A stretch of DNA of 64,000 bases from Helopsaltes ochotensis (lineage: Eukaryota > Chordata > Aves > Passeriformes > Locustellidae), in the NCBI GenBank assembly GCA_013400155.1, contig VXBM01001232.1, forward strand, positions 163,675 through 227,674, in the 5' to 3' direction. Of this stretch, positions 12,006 to 22,400 are shown in pieces (within the stretch, counting starts at the first letter, position 1; the number at the start of each line of letters is the position of its first letter). Both the position numbers and the translations under genes were made by a program. The notes under the pieces were generated by a model. The model had not been told where the DNA came from. It ran no database searches and saw only the letters and a list, made by a program, of their open reading frames with translations.

Positions 12006-12339
12006 GTGGGAATGCCCCCAGCTCCGAGGCACGGGACATCTGCAGGGGACCACAAAGAACTCTGTCAGCGCTGCCGGAGGGACCCCAGTGACACACTGGG
12101 GAGACAAACAGGAATCAGCCACAGCCTGGGTGTACGCGAGAAAGAAAAACAGGAAGGAAATGAAACCGGTCTGTGTGTCCTGTGAATCACTGGATCTTCC
12201 CTCTCCTCTGCTCCAGTCTCCTGCCAATTATTTCTCCTTGGGAACAGGATACACCCTCTCGTGACTCTGGTGGTGCCTGGCCTGCTTCATCATGGTGCCA
12301 GGCAAGCCCAGAGGACGCCTTGAGGGAATGGTTTGAAAT

Positions 12340-12600
12340 CGAAAAACGTTGATGTAGAGGAGATGTAAGGAAGACTTTTTTTACAATGAGTGTGGTGGGG
12401 TCCTGGCACAGATGCCCAGAGAAGCTGTGGCTGCCCCTGGATCCCTGGGAGCGTCCAAGGCCGGGTTGCACAGGGCTTGGAGCAGCCTGGGAAAGTGGGA
12501 TGTGTCCCTGCCTGGGACAGGGGGTGGAACTAGGGGGTCTTTTAAGTCCCTTCCTACCCAAACCTACCCAAACCTACCCAAACTCTGGGATTCTCTGCCT
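12340..12600 (+). mobile_element. CR1 3'-end fragment
   Basis: Shows the sense CR1 tail: GTTGATGTAGAGGAGATGTAAGG, then GCCCAGAGAAGCTGTGGCTG, then GGAGCAGCCTGGGAAAGTGG, ending in TCTGGGATTCTCTG. Near the end CCTACCCAAA is repeated three times (12552-12581), an expansion not normally part of CR1. Confidence 0.9.
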
Positions 12601-12924
12601 TCCCTTCATCCCAACCTCTCTATTACCAAGTTGCCCTCCTTTTAACAACATTAACTCACTCGAGCACTGTTCACCTCCTCATCCCTCCCACTCCTTAAAT
12701 CAGCAGGTTCATCCACAAGCTCCAGGAAGGAGCAGCATGGTGGGACACACCCCCAGGGGGATGCTGCATGCCTGGCTCCCTCCAGCAGCAGCACGGACAT
12801 GAAACTGGGGCAGCCTGAAGCTGCAGCAAGGGCAGAATGTGAGCCCAGAGCAAACTCTTCCACAGTACAGACCCTGGAGTCTCTTTTCCCTCCCTGCTCC
12901 CACCCCACGATATAATTGCTAATT

Positions 12925-13085
12925 AATAATAACGTTTAGCTCTCAGATAGCGCGTTCCATCTTCAAAGACCTCTGTCGACATTAATGAATTAATCCTCAT
13001 CAACCCCCCTGTGAAGTAGGTGACAATTATTATCTCTGCCTCACAGATGTTAAACTGATTTGCAAAGAGGTCAAGTGACTTTGGG
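12925..13085 (+). repeat. Ancient MIR/L2-like fragment
   Basis: TTAATCCTCATCAACCCCCC, GTGAAGTAGGTGACAATTAT and the following GCAAAGAGGTCAAGTGACTT resemble the conserved part of MIR/L2 tails. It is better preserved than the copy near 4918. The family assignment is by pattern memory only. Confidence 0.5.
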
Positions 13086-14231
13086 GAGGCTGGAGGGAGC
13101 CTGGCCGGGTGTGAGGCCAGGGGGAAGATGGACAAGCACACCCCAGAGAAGCAAGGGCTGGGGGAGATGGAGAGATCCAGGGCGGTAATGGATGTGGGAC
13201 CTGCAGAGATGCTCCCCGAGGGCAGAGCAAAACGAGGATAAAGAGCCAAAAAAACTAGGCCAGTGCGTGAGAGCGTGTGGGAGACCTTCAGTCCTCCACA
13301 ACAGCCCCGATACAGAAGGCAAGGATGCTTTGACAGAGGGACGGTGATTATCAACAAAAGGGAGACGGGGAAGGAACCCATCAGTCAAAGGAGCCGAGAG
13401 CGCAGGCGAGGCGAGGGAGGATTTCCATTCCGTGCCGCTGCTTTCCTCCCCTCCACCGCTTTGGGGAGGCTCCCCCAGCTCCCCCACGCCTTTTAGGAGT
13501 TACTATCTAAACCTGCTTTTGCTTCTGGAAGGAATAGCTGCTCCCACGGGGGGAAATGCGTGGACACAGCAGTAAATCCGTGCCAGAAGCAGGGGGAGCA
13601 GTGTGAAACTCCAGCCCATGGCTTCAAACGCGACCAATGCCTTCACACCCTCTGCCACTGGTGGGCAAATCCCCTTCCCCTCCTTGCTCCCAGAACCAGT
13701 GGCATTGGCGGCACAGCCTCAGCCCCACAGGTGAGATGATGATGACCACAGGGACTGAGCCTTCCTCCCAGCAGAGGCATTTCCCAGCAAACCCCGGCAG
13801 CAAAACAGCAACAAAAAGTTCTCCTTGCTGTCCCTCGAGGGAAAGGGGGTTGTGGCATCAAAGGAAAATTAATTGGGCAGAGTCTGGCCGTTGAAACAAA
13901 GCCGGCTCGGGCACCGCAGCCCCACCGGTGGCTTTATCTGGCCGGCACAGACCTCGGCAGTGTGCGGGGACAGGTGCCACCGGCACTGCCACCTCTGCCA
14001 CCTGTGCCCACAGCCCCCCGGCTCCGCAGAGCAGGTAATTAACTCCCGGACAAAGGCAGGGATTTGAAGATTAACCTGGGCTCCGGAAGGAGTGGGGAAA
14101 ACTCATTTACACCAAACAAAAGGGGAGGGGTGATTAGTTGCTCCAGTGACAACAGCAAGAGCCAGATAGGGCCAGGGAAAGTGATAAAGAAGCGGGGAAA
14201 GTGCTAATATCCCCCAGTTGCCTGCCTTTGC

Positions 14232-14233
14232 TT

Positions 14234-14264
<31 letters not shown>

Positions 14265-14283
14265 TCCTTCTTTTTTTCTTTTT
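14232..14283 (+). repeat. T-rich low-complexity tract
   Basis: Fifty-two bases of nearly pure T with a few C. On the NTM-sense strand it is an A-rich tract. Confidence 0.9.
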
Positions 14284-15439
14284 AAGCACTAAAACTCCAC
14301 CATTTTCTATCATGCAAATTCGTGTGCCTAAGTGAGATTAAACTCTGGCAGGCTCCGTGCCTCCTTCCCCAAGTCCATTTCCCTCACTGAGATAAGGCCA
14401 ACTTCCCTTAATGCATCTTACAAGGCAGTGGGAGTGTTTTGCAGGCACGCATTGGAGACGGCTTATTATCAATACAAATAACAGCTTTTCAGATATCGTC
14501 CTTCTCCTCCTACCTCCCCTCTTCTCTTTTAAACCCAGGAAACCGGAGAATGGCTTAAATAGCTGAAATGTCCTGCCGGGAGCAGGGAGAGGCTGTGCCT
14601 GAGATGCTGCTGCAAGCAGGACTTGCTAAAGCAGAGTGGGGTACGGGAGAGGTGAGGAAGGAAAAGCATCACTCCTTGGAGGTCAGTGGGACCTAAATCC
14701 TCTTTCTCGCTCTGGGTTTCTGCCCCACTCCAAGTTCACAGCTTGCCTACTTCAACTGGGGATTCCTTGGATTTTGTTTCTTTGGGATTTACTCCCAAAA
14801 ATATCTCACTCTCCCCAAGGTCCATGGTGCAAACACAGGCAGTGCTGCTTTTTGGTGCTTTGCCTGGTCTTATGGCAACTCCTCCTAGGAAGGAAGGAGT
14901 ACTGAAGGAGTGGGAGCACCTTCCACACCCTGCAGATAACAGGGATGCTCCCTGAGCTGCTCATTTTAGCTCTGCCTATAATCTGGGTTCATTTTCCCGG
15001 GAGTGATCCAGGTGCTAAGAACCTCCTTGTCCCCTTGGCAGCTCTGTTGTTGGCTGACATCAGCTTGGCACTGCCAGCCTGACCCCATTTAGAGCTGTCC
15101 CCGAAACAGCAGGTCTGAACTTTGGTGCATTCGGTGCCAGGGGTCTGTTGCCTCATTCCTGAGCTCGTTTGTCCCACATTAGCACAGAGGCAGCGACCTG
15201 CTATTCCAGGATCAGCAGCAATCACCTTTTCCCTTTTGTACCAGGATTTCAGGACTGACACGTGTTTCTGAAAGCCTGGCCAATGAGGCAAGGTGGGGAG
15301 AGCAGAGCTTGGATGGTTTCAGAAAGAAGGCGGCTAAGGGGCACCAGGATAACAACCTTCCCAAAAGCAAAAGGTTATTACAGAGGACACTGATCAATTG
15401 TTCCCCACATCCACTGGGAATAGGCCGAGAAAAAAACTC

Positions 15440-15660
15440 CACTTCATTTGCAACAAAGAAGGTTTAAGTTAGATATTAGCTATACATTTTCTAATTAAAA
15501 AGGTAGCAAAGCAGTAGAATAGATTGTCTGGGGAGACTGAAGAACCTGCTTTGTTAAAGATTTTCAAGAATAGCTTTCACATGTGCTTGGCAGCGAGGTC
15601 TCTGCCTGGTTGCAGGGGGACAGGATAAATTAGCTCTTGAGGTGCCTTCTCCCCACCTAT
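15440..15660 (+). mobile_element. Old CR1-like LINE fragment
   Basis: GTTTAAGTTAGATATTAGC, AAGGTAGCAAAGCAGTAGAA and CTCTTGAGGTGCCTTCTCC follow the order seen in diverged CR1/L3-type 3' ends of amniotes. It is clearly older than the other CR1 copies here. Confidence 0.6.
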
Positions 15661-17905
15661 TTTGGGATCTCAGCCATCCAATAGAGCCAACCTAGAAATA
15701 AATGTGCAGCTCACCCCTTGCTGCAGTGTGGGCATCCTCAGTTCTGGCTGTTTCTACCTGATTCTCTCCTTGGGGATCATCCCTGACCCTCGTACCCTGC
15801 AGGAATATCCTTCTCCCACCCCTGTCCCTCTCCTGCTTTTTGCTCTGCCCCCCTCCCATAGCTCTGCTTCCCTCCAGCAGCCCTTGGCCAAAGCCCCAGA
15901 TGCCCTCCATCCATGGCTGGTTCCCAGCGATATCCCCCAAACCTGGGGAGGAGGAGGGATGCAGGCAGGGGCTCAGAGTGCCAGGGCCTGGCTGATGTGC
16001 ACCCATCCTGCTTGCCCGGGGGAGCAGCACGCTGCTGCAATCCTGGCTGCAAGGGGAAGAGGTCCTTGCCCCCCGGCAGCCAAGCCCTTTGGAGAGCACA
16101 GCCTGCCCCGGGGCACGATTTAATTGCATGCTGAGAGGCTGGAGTGCTCCTGCCTCCAGGGCTGTGCCCCCAGGCCCTTTCCCGGTGCAGCAAGGGGAAA
16201 CTCAGGACCTGCTCAGAGCAACCTACACATCTCCCTCTTCCTGGCTAATCCTGTTAAAGTGGAGTGACCCCCTTTCCCACCTCCTCCCATCACCCCTCCT
16301 TTCCTATCAGGCTGCAGGAAGGGGAAAAATGTCCCAGGGCCATGTGCTGAACTTGGCACATCCCTGAAATCTGGTGCTGAGCCACCCTGCTTTCCTAGGA
16401 CTGGGAATAAGCCCCACTTCCCACAAAATGAATGTCATTGTGGACGGGATTATTCCAGAATACATATTTATAGGGCCCATTTTCCAAGGCAGGAGAGTTA
16501 ATCCTGGCACCTCAGTCCAATTTCCACCGAGGTCATTAAGGCAGGTTTCCCTTTAATTGGACGTGATAATTCACTTTCATGTCCTGCTCTGAGAAAGGGC
16601 TGGGTGAGCCAAAAACAGCTCTCGAAATTAGGGGGCTCGCTCTCCAGAGCTGGAATTTCTGCCGGCAGCACGAGGATCTTCAGCACATTACAGCACCGAG
16701 CCCATCACTGAATCATCCCGTACTTAACTGCTGCAAGGAGTTAAGCTCTGACCTTTTCCTGCAGTACCCAAATATCTCTTCCTAATGATACAGCAAGACA
16801 CGGGAGGGACGGGCCTGGATGTCTGGCGATACAGGAAATTTAGGTCAGGAAACGGGAATCAGAAGAGAACAGATAGAAATTGTCCTGCATCAGCCCCAGC
16901 ATCTGATAGCGACTTCAGAACTTGCTGGTGATCGACTTTGGCTTAAGAAACTCAGGCAGGTAATAAGAGATTGCAAGATAAACAGCCAGAACCGGGGCTG
17001 GCGCTGCGTCCGCTTCCCCTCCGCGCTTAATGGAGATGGAGAAAGTCCGGCTCTGGTTAGTCAGCTTGATTGCTTGAAGAGGAAAAGGAAAATGAAAAGG
17101 GAGGGAAGAGGGAAAATAAAGGCCCTGAGTCTGGGTTTTTTCCCCACTTCTATTCATTAGGCTGTCAATAGTGCTCAGGCCTGGAATATCGACGGCGGAT
17201 TAGCTCAACCCGGCTCTGTGTACAAGACCAATGCCTTTTTAACCCAGCTTGTTTCCAAATCAATACACCCATCAGCATTCGAAAATTAGCCCGAGACGAG
17301 ATTCCAATACTCAAGCTGGTGTGTCATGTTAAGAGGGCTCCCGGCCAAATCACAGAAGAAGCAGCAGGGAAAAAACAAAAAACAGTGGCTAGCAAGGGAT
17401 TAGAAATTTTCCATTAATCTTCCCCCAGGCTAAGAGCTCATCAGGCTCCGTGTGTCCCTCCACGAGGGTCTGCCTTGTCCTACCACATGGACACAGGATC
17501 TATCTTCCATAAATGCCCATCTGCTTGACCATTACAGGTAGCCACACCTGTCTGTCCCCTCTTGAGAAGTCATGTGTGCTCACACCTGCTGAAGAGCACA
17601 TGGAGGCACTCATTTAGCCACCAAAAGTGCTCCAGCACCCCGTGCTGATCTTTCTCCTCCTCTTCCTCCTCCAAAAGTACGGAATTTCAACACACAAACA
17701 CATATTGTTGCTAGGCATACACACACCCCCACAAAGCACACAAATCTGCCAGCGCTCTCTTTTCCCCCAACACAAGTTTTACTTCAAGCACTGCCTCCAG
17801 CTTGGAAAGCAAAAAACATCAAACAACCACCACAACAACAACAAACTGGGTTTGCCAGCGACTGTGTCGGGAGGCAGAGCTGCTTGTATCAGAGCCCTGG
17901 GATTA
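15661..17905. other. Intronic sequence, partly conserved-looking
   Basis: No repeat or gene is recognised. About 16430-17350 is AT-rich with intact CpGs (ATCGACGGCGGATTAGC, CCCGAGACGAGATTCC) and may be a cluster of conserved elements. The remainder is unremarkable. Confidence 0.45.
17160..17350. promoter_or_regulatory. Candidate conserved non-coding element
   Basis: Balanced-composition, repeat-free DNA with several CpGs and homeodomain-like ATTAG cores, lying 1.6 kb past the exon. Composition is the only evidence. Confidence 0.25.
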
Positions 17906-17911
17906 TGCATC

Positions 17912-18238
17912 TGTCATTGTTGAGCACTGAAATAACACACAAACTCTCCTTGTGCAAGGTGAACGAAGAAGAAGAAGGGCTTTCTTTATTTTCACTCCAT
18001 TATATAGTTTTTCCGTCCTGACCATGGATTGGAGAAGGGTGTTGCCACCTCTCCAATCCCACTGGTCAAGCCAACAGTCCATCAATTGTTCCTTCCCCCA
18101 AGGAAAATATGTAAACATTTTTGCTTTTTCAAAACATCATTATCTACTGATAACATTTGTGTGAGAAAGAATTAAGAACTATGAAAACATCAAGAAACTG
18201 TGAACAACATCAGAAAGGCTGCAAGAATCAGGGCAACA
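17912..18238 (-). mobile_element. Solo LTR, 326-bp subfamily
   Basis: Plus-strand termini are TGTCATTGTTG and AGGGCAACA. The NTM-sense strand carries TATATAA (complement of 18000-18006) and AATAAA (complement of 17985-17990), so the LTR is transcribed in the NTM direction. Flanking hexamers TGCATC and TGAGTC agree at four of six bases, a decayed duplication. It is the first same-sense LTR polyadenylation signal past the NTM exon, about 950 nt away. No viral genes are attached. Confidence 0.9.
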
Positions 18239-18254
18239 TGAGTCAGCAAAATTG

Positions 18255-18425
18255 GATAAAACCAAGCCTGACAGAGCTGAAGAGGCATCTGGAGGACACC
18301 CTCAGACACGTGGTGTCACTCTTGGGGATGGTGCTGCACAGGGCCAGGAGTTGGATTCCATGATCCTTGTGGGTCCCTTCCAACTCAGCAAGTTCTCTGA
18401 TTCTGTGAAATTCATTACCCAGCTT
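18255..18425 (+). mobile_element. CR1 3'-end fragment
   Basis: CTGACAGAGCTGAAGAGGC through GATCCTTGTGGGTCCCTTCC to GATTCTGTGAAAT matches the sense CR1 tail. It abuts the LTR ending at 18238, so that LTR may have inserted at its 5' edge. Confidence 0.85.
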
Positions 18426-18516
18426 GGGATGATCCAAGCTTGGGCATCAGCCTCTACTTCTGCACCAAGCTGTGTCACATGCTCAACACCGGAGCAATGG
18501 GAGGAGAAGACACCAG

Positions 18517-18873
18517 TGTTACCCTGACTTTTGCAGCCTTTCTGATGTGTTTCAGAATTTCTAATGTAGAGTCAGAGTTCTCAGCGTTTTTACTTCTTAC
18601 TTTAGTTCTTACTTCTTTCTCACACGGGTGTTACCGATAGATAGAGATGTTTTGGGAAATTGCTGTAAACAATCACATACTTTCCCTGGCGAAGGGACAT
18701 TTGATTAACTGTCAGTTTGGCCAGCGGGGTTGGAGAGGTGACAACACTCTCTACCAATCTTTAGCATGGATCTGAAAACTATATAATGGAGAACAATAAA
18801 GGTCAACTCTCTCTTTGCCCTCTTTCCCTTCACCGAGCGCCTTCTGTCCTTCTTGCTGTGCTCGATAGCGACA
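18517..18873 (+). mobile_element. Solo LTR antisense to NTM, 67 bp from its splice donor
   Basis: The element begins TGTTACCCTGAC and ends ATAGCGACA, with a perfect 6-bp duplication CACCAG at 18511-18516 and 18874-18879. In its own sense it has TATATAA (18780-18786) followed by AATAAA (18795-18800), an alpharetrovirus-like spacing of promoter and polyadenylation signal. Its 3' end is 67 bp from the donor of the NTM exon, so transcription from it would run antisense through the exon. No internal retroviral sequence is present. Confidence 0.95.
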
Positions 18874-18934
18874 CACCAGGGCAAAAGGACAGAAAGAAAA
18901 ACCCCAAGCCCAACCCCTCATCAAACTCCCTTCT

Positions 18935-18941
18935 TCTTACC
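18935..18941 (-). promoter_or_regulatory. 5' splice site of the NTM exon
   Basis: The minus-strand sequence is CAAG then GTAAGAAG, a good donor. If the intron were retained, translation would add six residues (GKKKGV) and stop at the TGA at 18923-18921. Confidence 0.92.
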
Positions 18942-19173
18942 TTGCACGATGAGATGGACACGCGATGTCTTGGGGTGATTGTCTGTCTGCACGGAGCAGG
19001 TGTAGGGGCCCTCATCGTACACGTCCACATCCTGGATCTGGATGCTGTACTGGGTTTTGGTGTTGGCCAGGAGCACCACCCGAGGGTCCAAGCACCACTT
19101 GTCATTGCCGGCATAGAGGATGCTGCTGCGGTTCAGCCAGGCCACCCGGGTCACCCGGTTGTCCACGGAGCAC
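18941..19173 (-). CDS. NTM: Neurotrimin internal exon encoding most of Ig domain 1
   Basis: Neurotrimin is a GPI-anchored IgLON adhesion protein on neuronal surfaces that regulates neurite growth and adhesion through contacts between first Ig domains. The 233-bp exon enters after two bases of a codon (phase 2) and leaves after one (phase 1), giving 77 complete codons. The first is the Cys opening the Ig1 disulfide; its partner lies in the DEGPYTCS motif near residue 59, which carries the usual Tyr corner. AWLNRSS holds an N-glycosylation sequon, and the peptide ends RVHLIVQ. KWCLDPRVVLL is the form I know from NTM; OPCML has a Ser-Ile pair there, and LSAMP and NEGR1 differ more. On the minus strand an AG (19175-19174) with a pyrimidine tract precedes the exon, and GTAAG (18940-18936) follows it. 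The signal-peptide exon should lie above 64000 and the Ig2 exons below 1. The frame is intact. Paralogue choice is from memory of the family; IgLON membership is certain. Confidence 0.97.
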
Positions 19174-19203
19174 CTGGGGAGAGGCAGAGAGGTGACCCAT
19201 CAG
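19174..19203 (-). promoter_or_regulatory. 3' splice site of the NTM exon
   Basis: Read on the minus strand, the exon is preceded by a CTGAT branch-point match (branch A at 19200, about 27 nt from the exon), then a pyrimidine-rich tract and a terminal CAG. This is a strong, ordinary U2-type acceptor and fixes the exon start. Confidence 0.9.
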
Positions 19204-19224
19204 TGCGCTGCTCCTGGGCGCTCT

Positions 19225-19239
19225 CCCTCCCTCCCTCCC
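19225..19239 (-). promoter_or_regulatory. G-quadruplex motif upstream of the NTM acceptor
   Basis: The plus strand reads CCCTCCCTCCCTCCC, so the pre-mRNA strand carries four G3 tracts with single-base loops. It lies 52 nt upstream of the exon, just beyond the predicted branch point. Single-base loops are the most stable quadruplex class. An effect on splicing is inference. Confidence 0.6.
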
Positions 19240-20554
19240 AGCCCTCCTGGTCCTCCCGGCACTATTTTTAGCTTTGCTGTCAGCAGCACTTTCAGAGACC
19301 GAGCGTTTTCAGTGTCCAGAGAGGACAAGGTCAGCGCTTTCCCTGCGGTGCTCAGGGCACCGATATCCATCTAAGCCAGCGGCTCCAGAGATTTGCCCAG
19401 AAACTTCTCAGAGTTTTCAGATGCAGAGAGGTCAGAGCCACCCAGTACCAGCCTTGCACTCCTCCATTCCAATTTTTTGTTTTTTGCTAGCTCCCAGAAA
19501 AACAGACCTGAGCCCAAACCTCCACCTCGAGTCCACACTTTTTTTTGGGTGGGGGGGTGCAGGTTGTTACTTCCTGCCCAAATCCATCGCCTGTCATTCC
19601 CTCTGCAGACCTTCACATTCCTGCAGCCACACAAAGAAATGCAGTGTGGTGCTGGGAAAGCTTCTGCTGCTTCACAAAGGAGCGAGGAAAATTTATCTTT
19701 GGAGAAAGCCAGCTCTGACACACTCCTCTAAAGTGAAACCTTGAGCATCTGAGCATTTGTCGCCTCTGTCAACTTCTCCTTCCGTACCCATCACCTGCAC
19801 CTCTGCACCTCCCTCACTTGTGCACTCAGCCCAGCTGAGCGTTTCACTTATCCAGGGATGCTTTGGAGGTAGAAATCCTCCATATTCAGCCTCAATAAGC
19901 ACCTGAGTTCCCCCCAGAGACAACACAGTGCAAACCTAGAAATTATTTTGATCCTGAAGGAGATTATTTTCCTGTCAACATTAGCTGGGATCAGTCTTGC
20001 TTCTCCCAAAGTTTTCTGCCGTGCCTGTAACCCACCATCCCCATGTCCCCAAGCCAGGTTGGAATCCTCCCATTGCCACCAATCATCTCCAGACAAGCAC
20101 CAAGACCTTCTCCAAACAGCAGAAACCTGCACAGCCAGCTAAACCCCTGCTTCCCAGTGAGAAATTTTGGGTATTATGGAGCCATCGGGATTTAGCCAAG
20201 CTTTGCTGGGTGCTGGCTCCAGAGCATGATATCCTGCATAAAACCACTCAGCCTAAGATCCACTGTTTATATTCCTCCCCAAACGACTTCATTTCTTGTG
20301 CAGTGGCTGGGATGCAAATTAACTTCAGAGGCACAGAGAGGGAACCTCGGCAGCTCCCGGGACATCCCAATTGGGGTGACTTCAAGGAATGTAAAGGACT
20401 TCATGGGCTCCACGTGCCAGACTGCACTAACAGGGGAGGTAATGGCAAGATCTGTGGCGTGTGGGCTTGTCCTGGACACTTTAGGGAGTGAGTCCTTTCT
20501 CTGGGTGAGCTGTCTCCTTACTGGGGGTCCTTTGGGTGGGGATTCACCTTTTCT
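19240..20554. other. Intronic sequence upstream of the NTM exon
   Basis: Non-coding and without a recognised repeat. A short T/G-rich run lies at about 19541-19563. Nothing else is identifiable. Confidence 0.55.
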
Positions 20555-20658
20555 CCAAGGTCACCAGTGATAGGACAAGAGGAAACGGCCTCAAGTTGCA
20601 CCAGGGAAGGTTTAAATTGAATGTTAGGGAATATTTCTACTCTGAAAGGGTGGTCAAG
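20555..20658 (+). mobile_element. CR1 fragment, 5' part, split by an LTR
   Basis: GTGATAGGACAAGAGGAAACGG and the following GGCCTCAAGTTGCACC are diagnostic of the CR1 region upstream of its 3' tail. The fragment stops at the target duplication GTCAAG and resumes after the LTR. Confidence 0.9.
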
Positions 20659-20983
20659 TTTCACTGTTGAGCACTGAAAGAACACACAAACCCCTCTTGT
20701 GCAAGGTGAATGAAGAAGAAGGTGTTCTTTATTTTCTGACTCTATTATATAGTTTTTCTATCCTGACCATGGATTGGCAGAGAGTGTTGCCACCTCTCCA
20801 ATCCCACTGGTCAAACCAACAGTCCATCAATTGTTCCTTCCCCCAAGGAAAGTATGTAAACATCTTTGCTTTTTTAAAACATTACTATTTATTGATAACA
20901 TTTGCGTGAGAAAGAACTAAGAGCTATGAAAACATCAAGAAACTGTGAACAACATCAGAAAGGCTGCGAGAATCAGAGCAACA
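20659..20983 (-). mobile_element. Solo LTR inserted inside a CR1
   Basis: The 325-bp LTR starts TTTCACTGTTG (first bases altered from TGTCAC) and ends AGAGCAACA. It is flanked by a perfect duplication GTCAAG (20653-20658 and 20984-20989). The NTM-sense strand has TATATAA (20745-20751) and AATAAA (20728-20733). It is the same subfamily as 17912, 44415 and 56379. Confidence 0.95.
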
Positions 20984-20989
20984 GTCAAG

Positions 20990-21152
20990 CCCTACCACAG
21001 GCTGCCCAGGGCAGTGCTGGAGTCACTGGACGGATCTAAAAGCCACACAGATGTGGCACTTGGGGACATGGGTTAGCAGAGGAGCTGGCAGTAAAGGGGA
21101 ATGGTTGGACTGATCTTAGAGGCTTTTCCAACCTCAATGAATCTGTGATGGG
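20990..21152 (+). mobile_element. CR1 fragment, 3' part, split by an LTR
   Basis: Continues the interrupted CR1 with CCACAGGCTGCCCAGGGCAG, then GGTTGGACTGATCTTAGAGG, ending AATCTGTGATG. Joining it to 20555-20658 gives one ordinary CR1 end. Confidence 0.9.
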
Positions 21153-22226
21153 AGACTTCTCCTCCTGTGTCCATTACTGGTGCCAGGGAAGATGCAGGTA
21201 CCCACCTGGGGACAAGTTATCTCATCTCATTCAGCTTCTTTTTGGAACCTCTTTGGCCCCAGAGATTACAGGAGGATAATTACAGGAAAATAACCCACCC
21301 AGCCTCAACACACAGCTTCTGGGGGTTCGGGGTGACAGAGGAGACGTGCTCAAGGTGAGATGTGTTGTCTGCAGCACAGGACACCCCTGATTTGCCAGCA
21401 CCCAACTCCCGCTCCGTGCTCCCTCTCTGGTGTGAAAAACAGCCAATAAATGAAACAATTTTACTACTGTTCCATAATGATATTACGATAATAATAAATT
21501 AAATGTGAGCAGATTTTTATGATCTACATTAAAAAAAGCAATAGATTCAGGATGGGCTGAACACCAAGAACTTGGCTCTTGCTCTCAGCTGCATTGCAAC
21601 TTGAGTAAAAGGCCTGAGAGTTTAGTTGCAGAAGTTGAATTAAACTGGAGATTTCTTCCCAGAGGATGGGTTTAGTCTATTGAACTCCAAATCTCAGCTC
21701 TGCTGGTAGCTCAGACCTATGGGGCACGAATAAAATGAAGTGGTTATTTGGTGTTTGGCTCTGGTACCATGAAATAGGCTCCTGTGGTGGTTCTACACAA
21801 ACACAGGGGTGTCCAGGGCTGGATGATGAGAAACCAGATGTGACTTGAATTTCTTAACCAGTCCCCTCTGCCGACGTTACCTTGAGGAACCGTAAGCAGG
21901 CTGAACTAAAAATATATATTTCCTCTCTCCTCCTCCACGCCACGTTTCTTTATGAAATGCATCAGCCTGGAGATCCTTGGATAATAATGGAGCCAGACAG
22001 TGTGCAATCCAAGCATTGCCTCTATCATATGGGCATTTAAGTGCTTTTGAAAAGCAGCGGGGCTCAGGTAACGCATGAGGCAGCAGTGAAATAAGTGCTT
22101 TCGCCCTTCACAGCACCTGGGCACAATCTCTCCTTATCACCCAGACACGCTTCCCTGTCCCTGGGATCGGCAAGCTTCAAGCTGTTACTTTATATTCTTC
22201 CCTGCCTCTTAAAGCGCCTCAGCCAA

Positions 22227-22268
22227 CATATATATATATATATATTTATATGTATATATATATATGTG
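22227..22268. repeat. TA microsatellite
   Basis: An alternating TA tract with interruptions (TTTATATG), about 42 bp. Confidence 0.9.
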
Positions 22269-22373
22269 TAATAAAGCACAGCAGCAGCTCCTGGGAAAGA
22301 GGTGCTTTGACCTCTGGATGCTATTTAGGGATTGGCAGCTCTGCTCCTTCCTGAGCTGCTTCCAAGCCCTGTG

Positions 22374-22400
22374 CTCCTCCTGCTCCTCCTGCTCCTCCTG
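22374..22400. repeat. CTCCTG trinucleotide-like repeat
   Basis: Three to four copies of the 9-mer CTCCTCCTG. Confidence 0.75.

Larger units (their letters stand above)
12605..15435. other. Intronic sequence with old repeats
   Basis: Contains an ancient SINE-like fragment near 12925-13085 and a long T-rich tract at 14232-14283. The rest is unique and non-coding. An octamer ATGCAAAT lies at 14312-14319 in an otherwise unremarkable AT-rich segment. Confidence 0.55.
1..18940 (-). other. NTM: NTM intron downstream of the exon (partial)
   Basis: This is the part of the following intron that lies in the window. I looked for the next IgLON exon, which should begin the second Ig domain with a nearby Cys and later a WRH-like motif, and saw none. 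It is therefore at least 18.9 kb long. It contains three solo LTRs, five or more CR1 or older repeats, the minisatellite, the dyad array and the CpG island, all listed separately. Confidence 0.85.

Noticed and set aside
18941..19173. Assignment of the exon to OPCML, LSAMP or NEGR1
   Set aside because: The KWCLDPRVVLL segment and IQDVDVYDEGPYTCSVQ fit neurotrimin better; OPCML has a different pair after KW, and the others diverge more.
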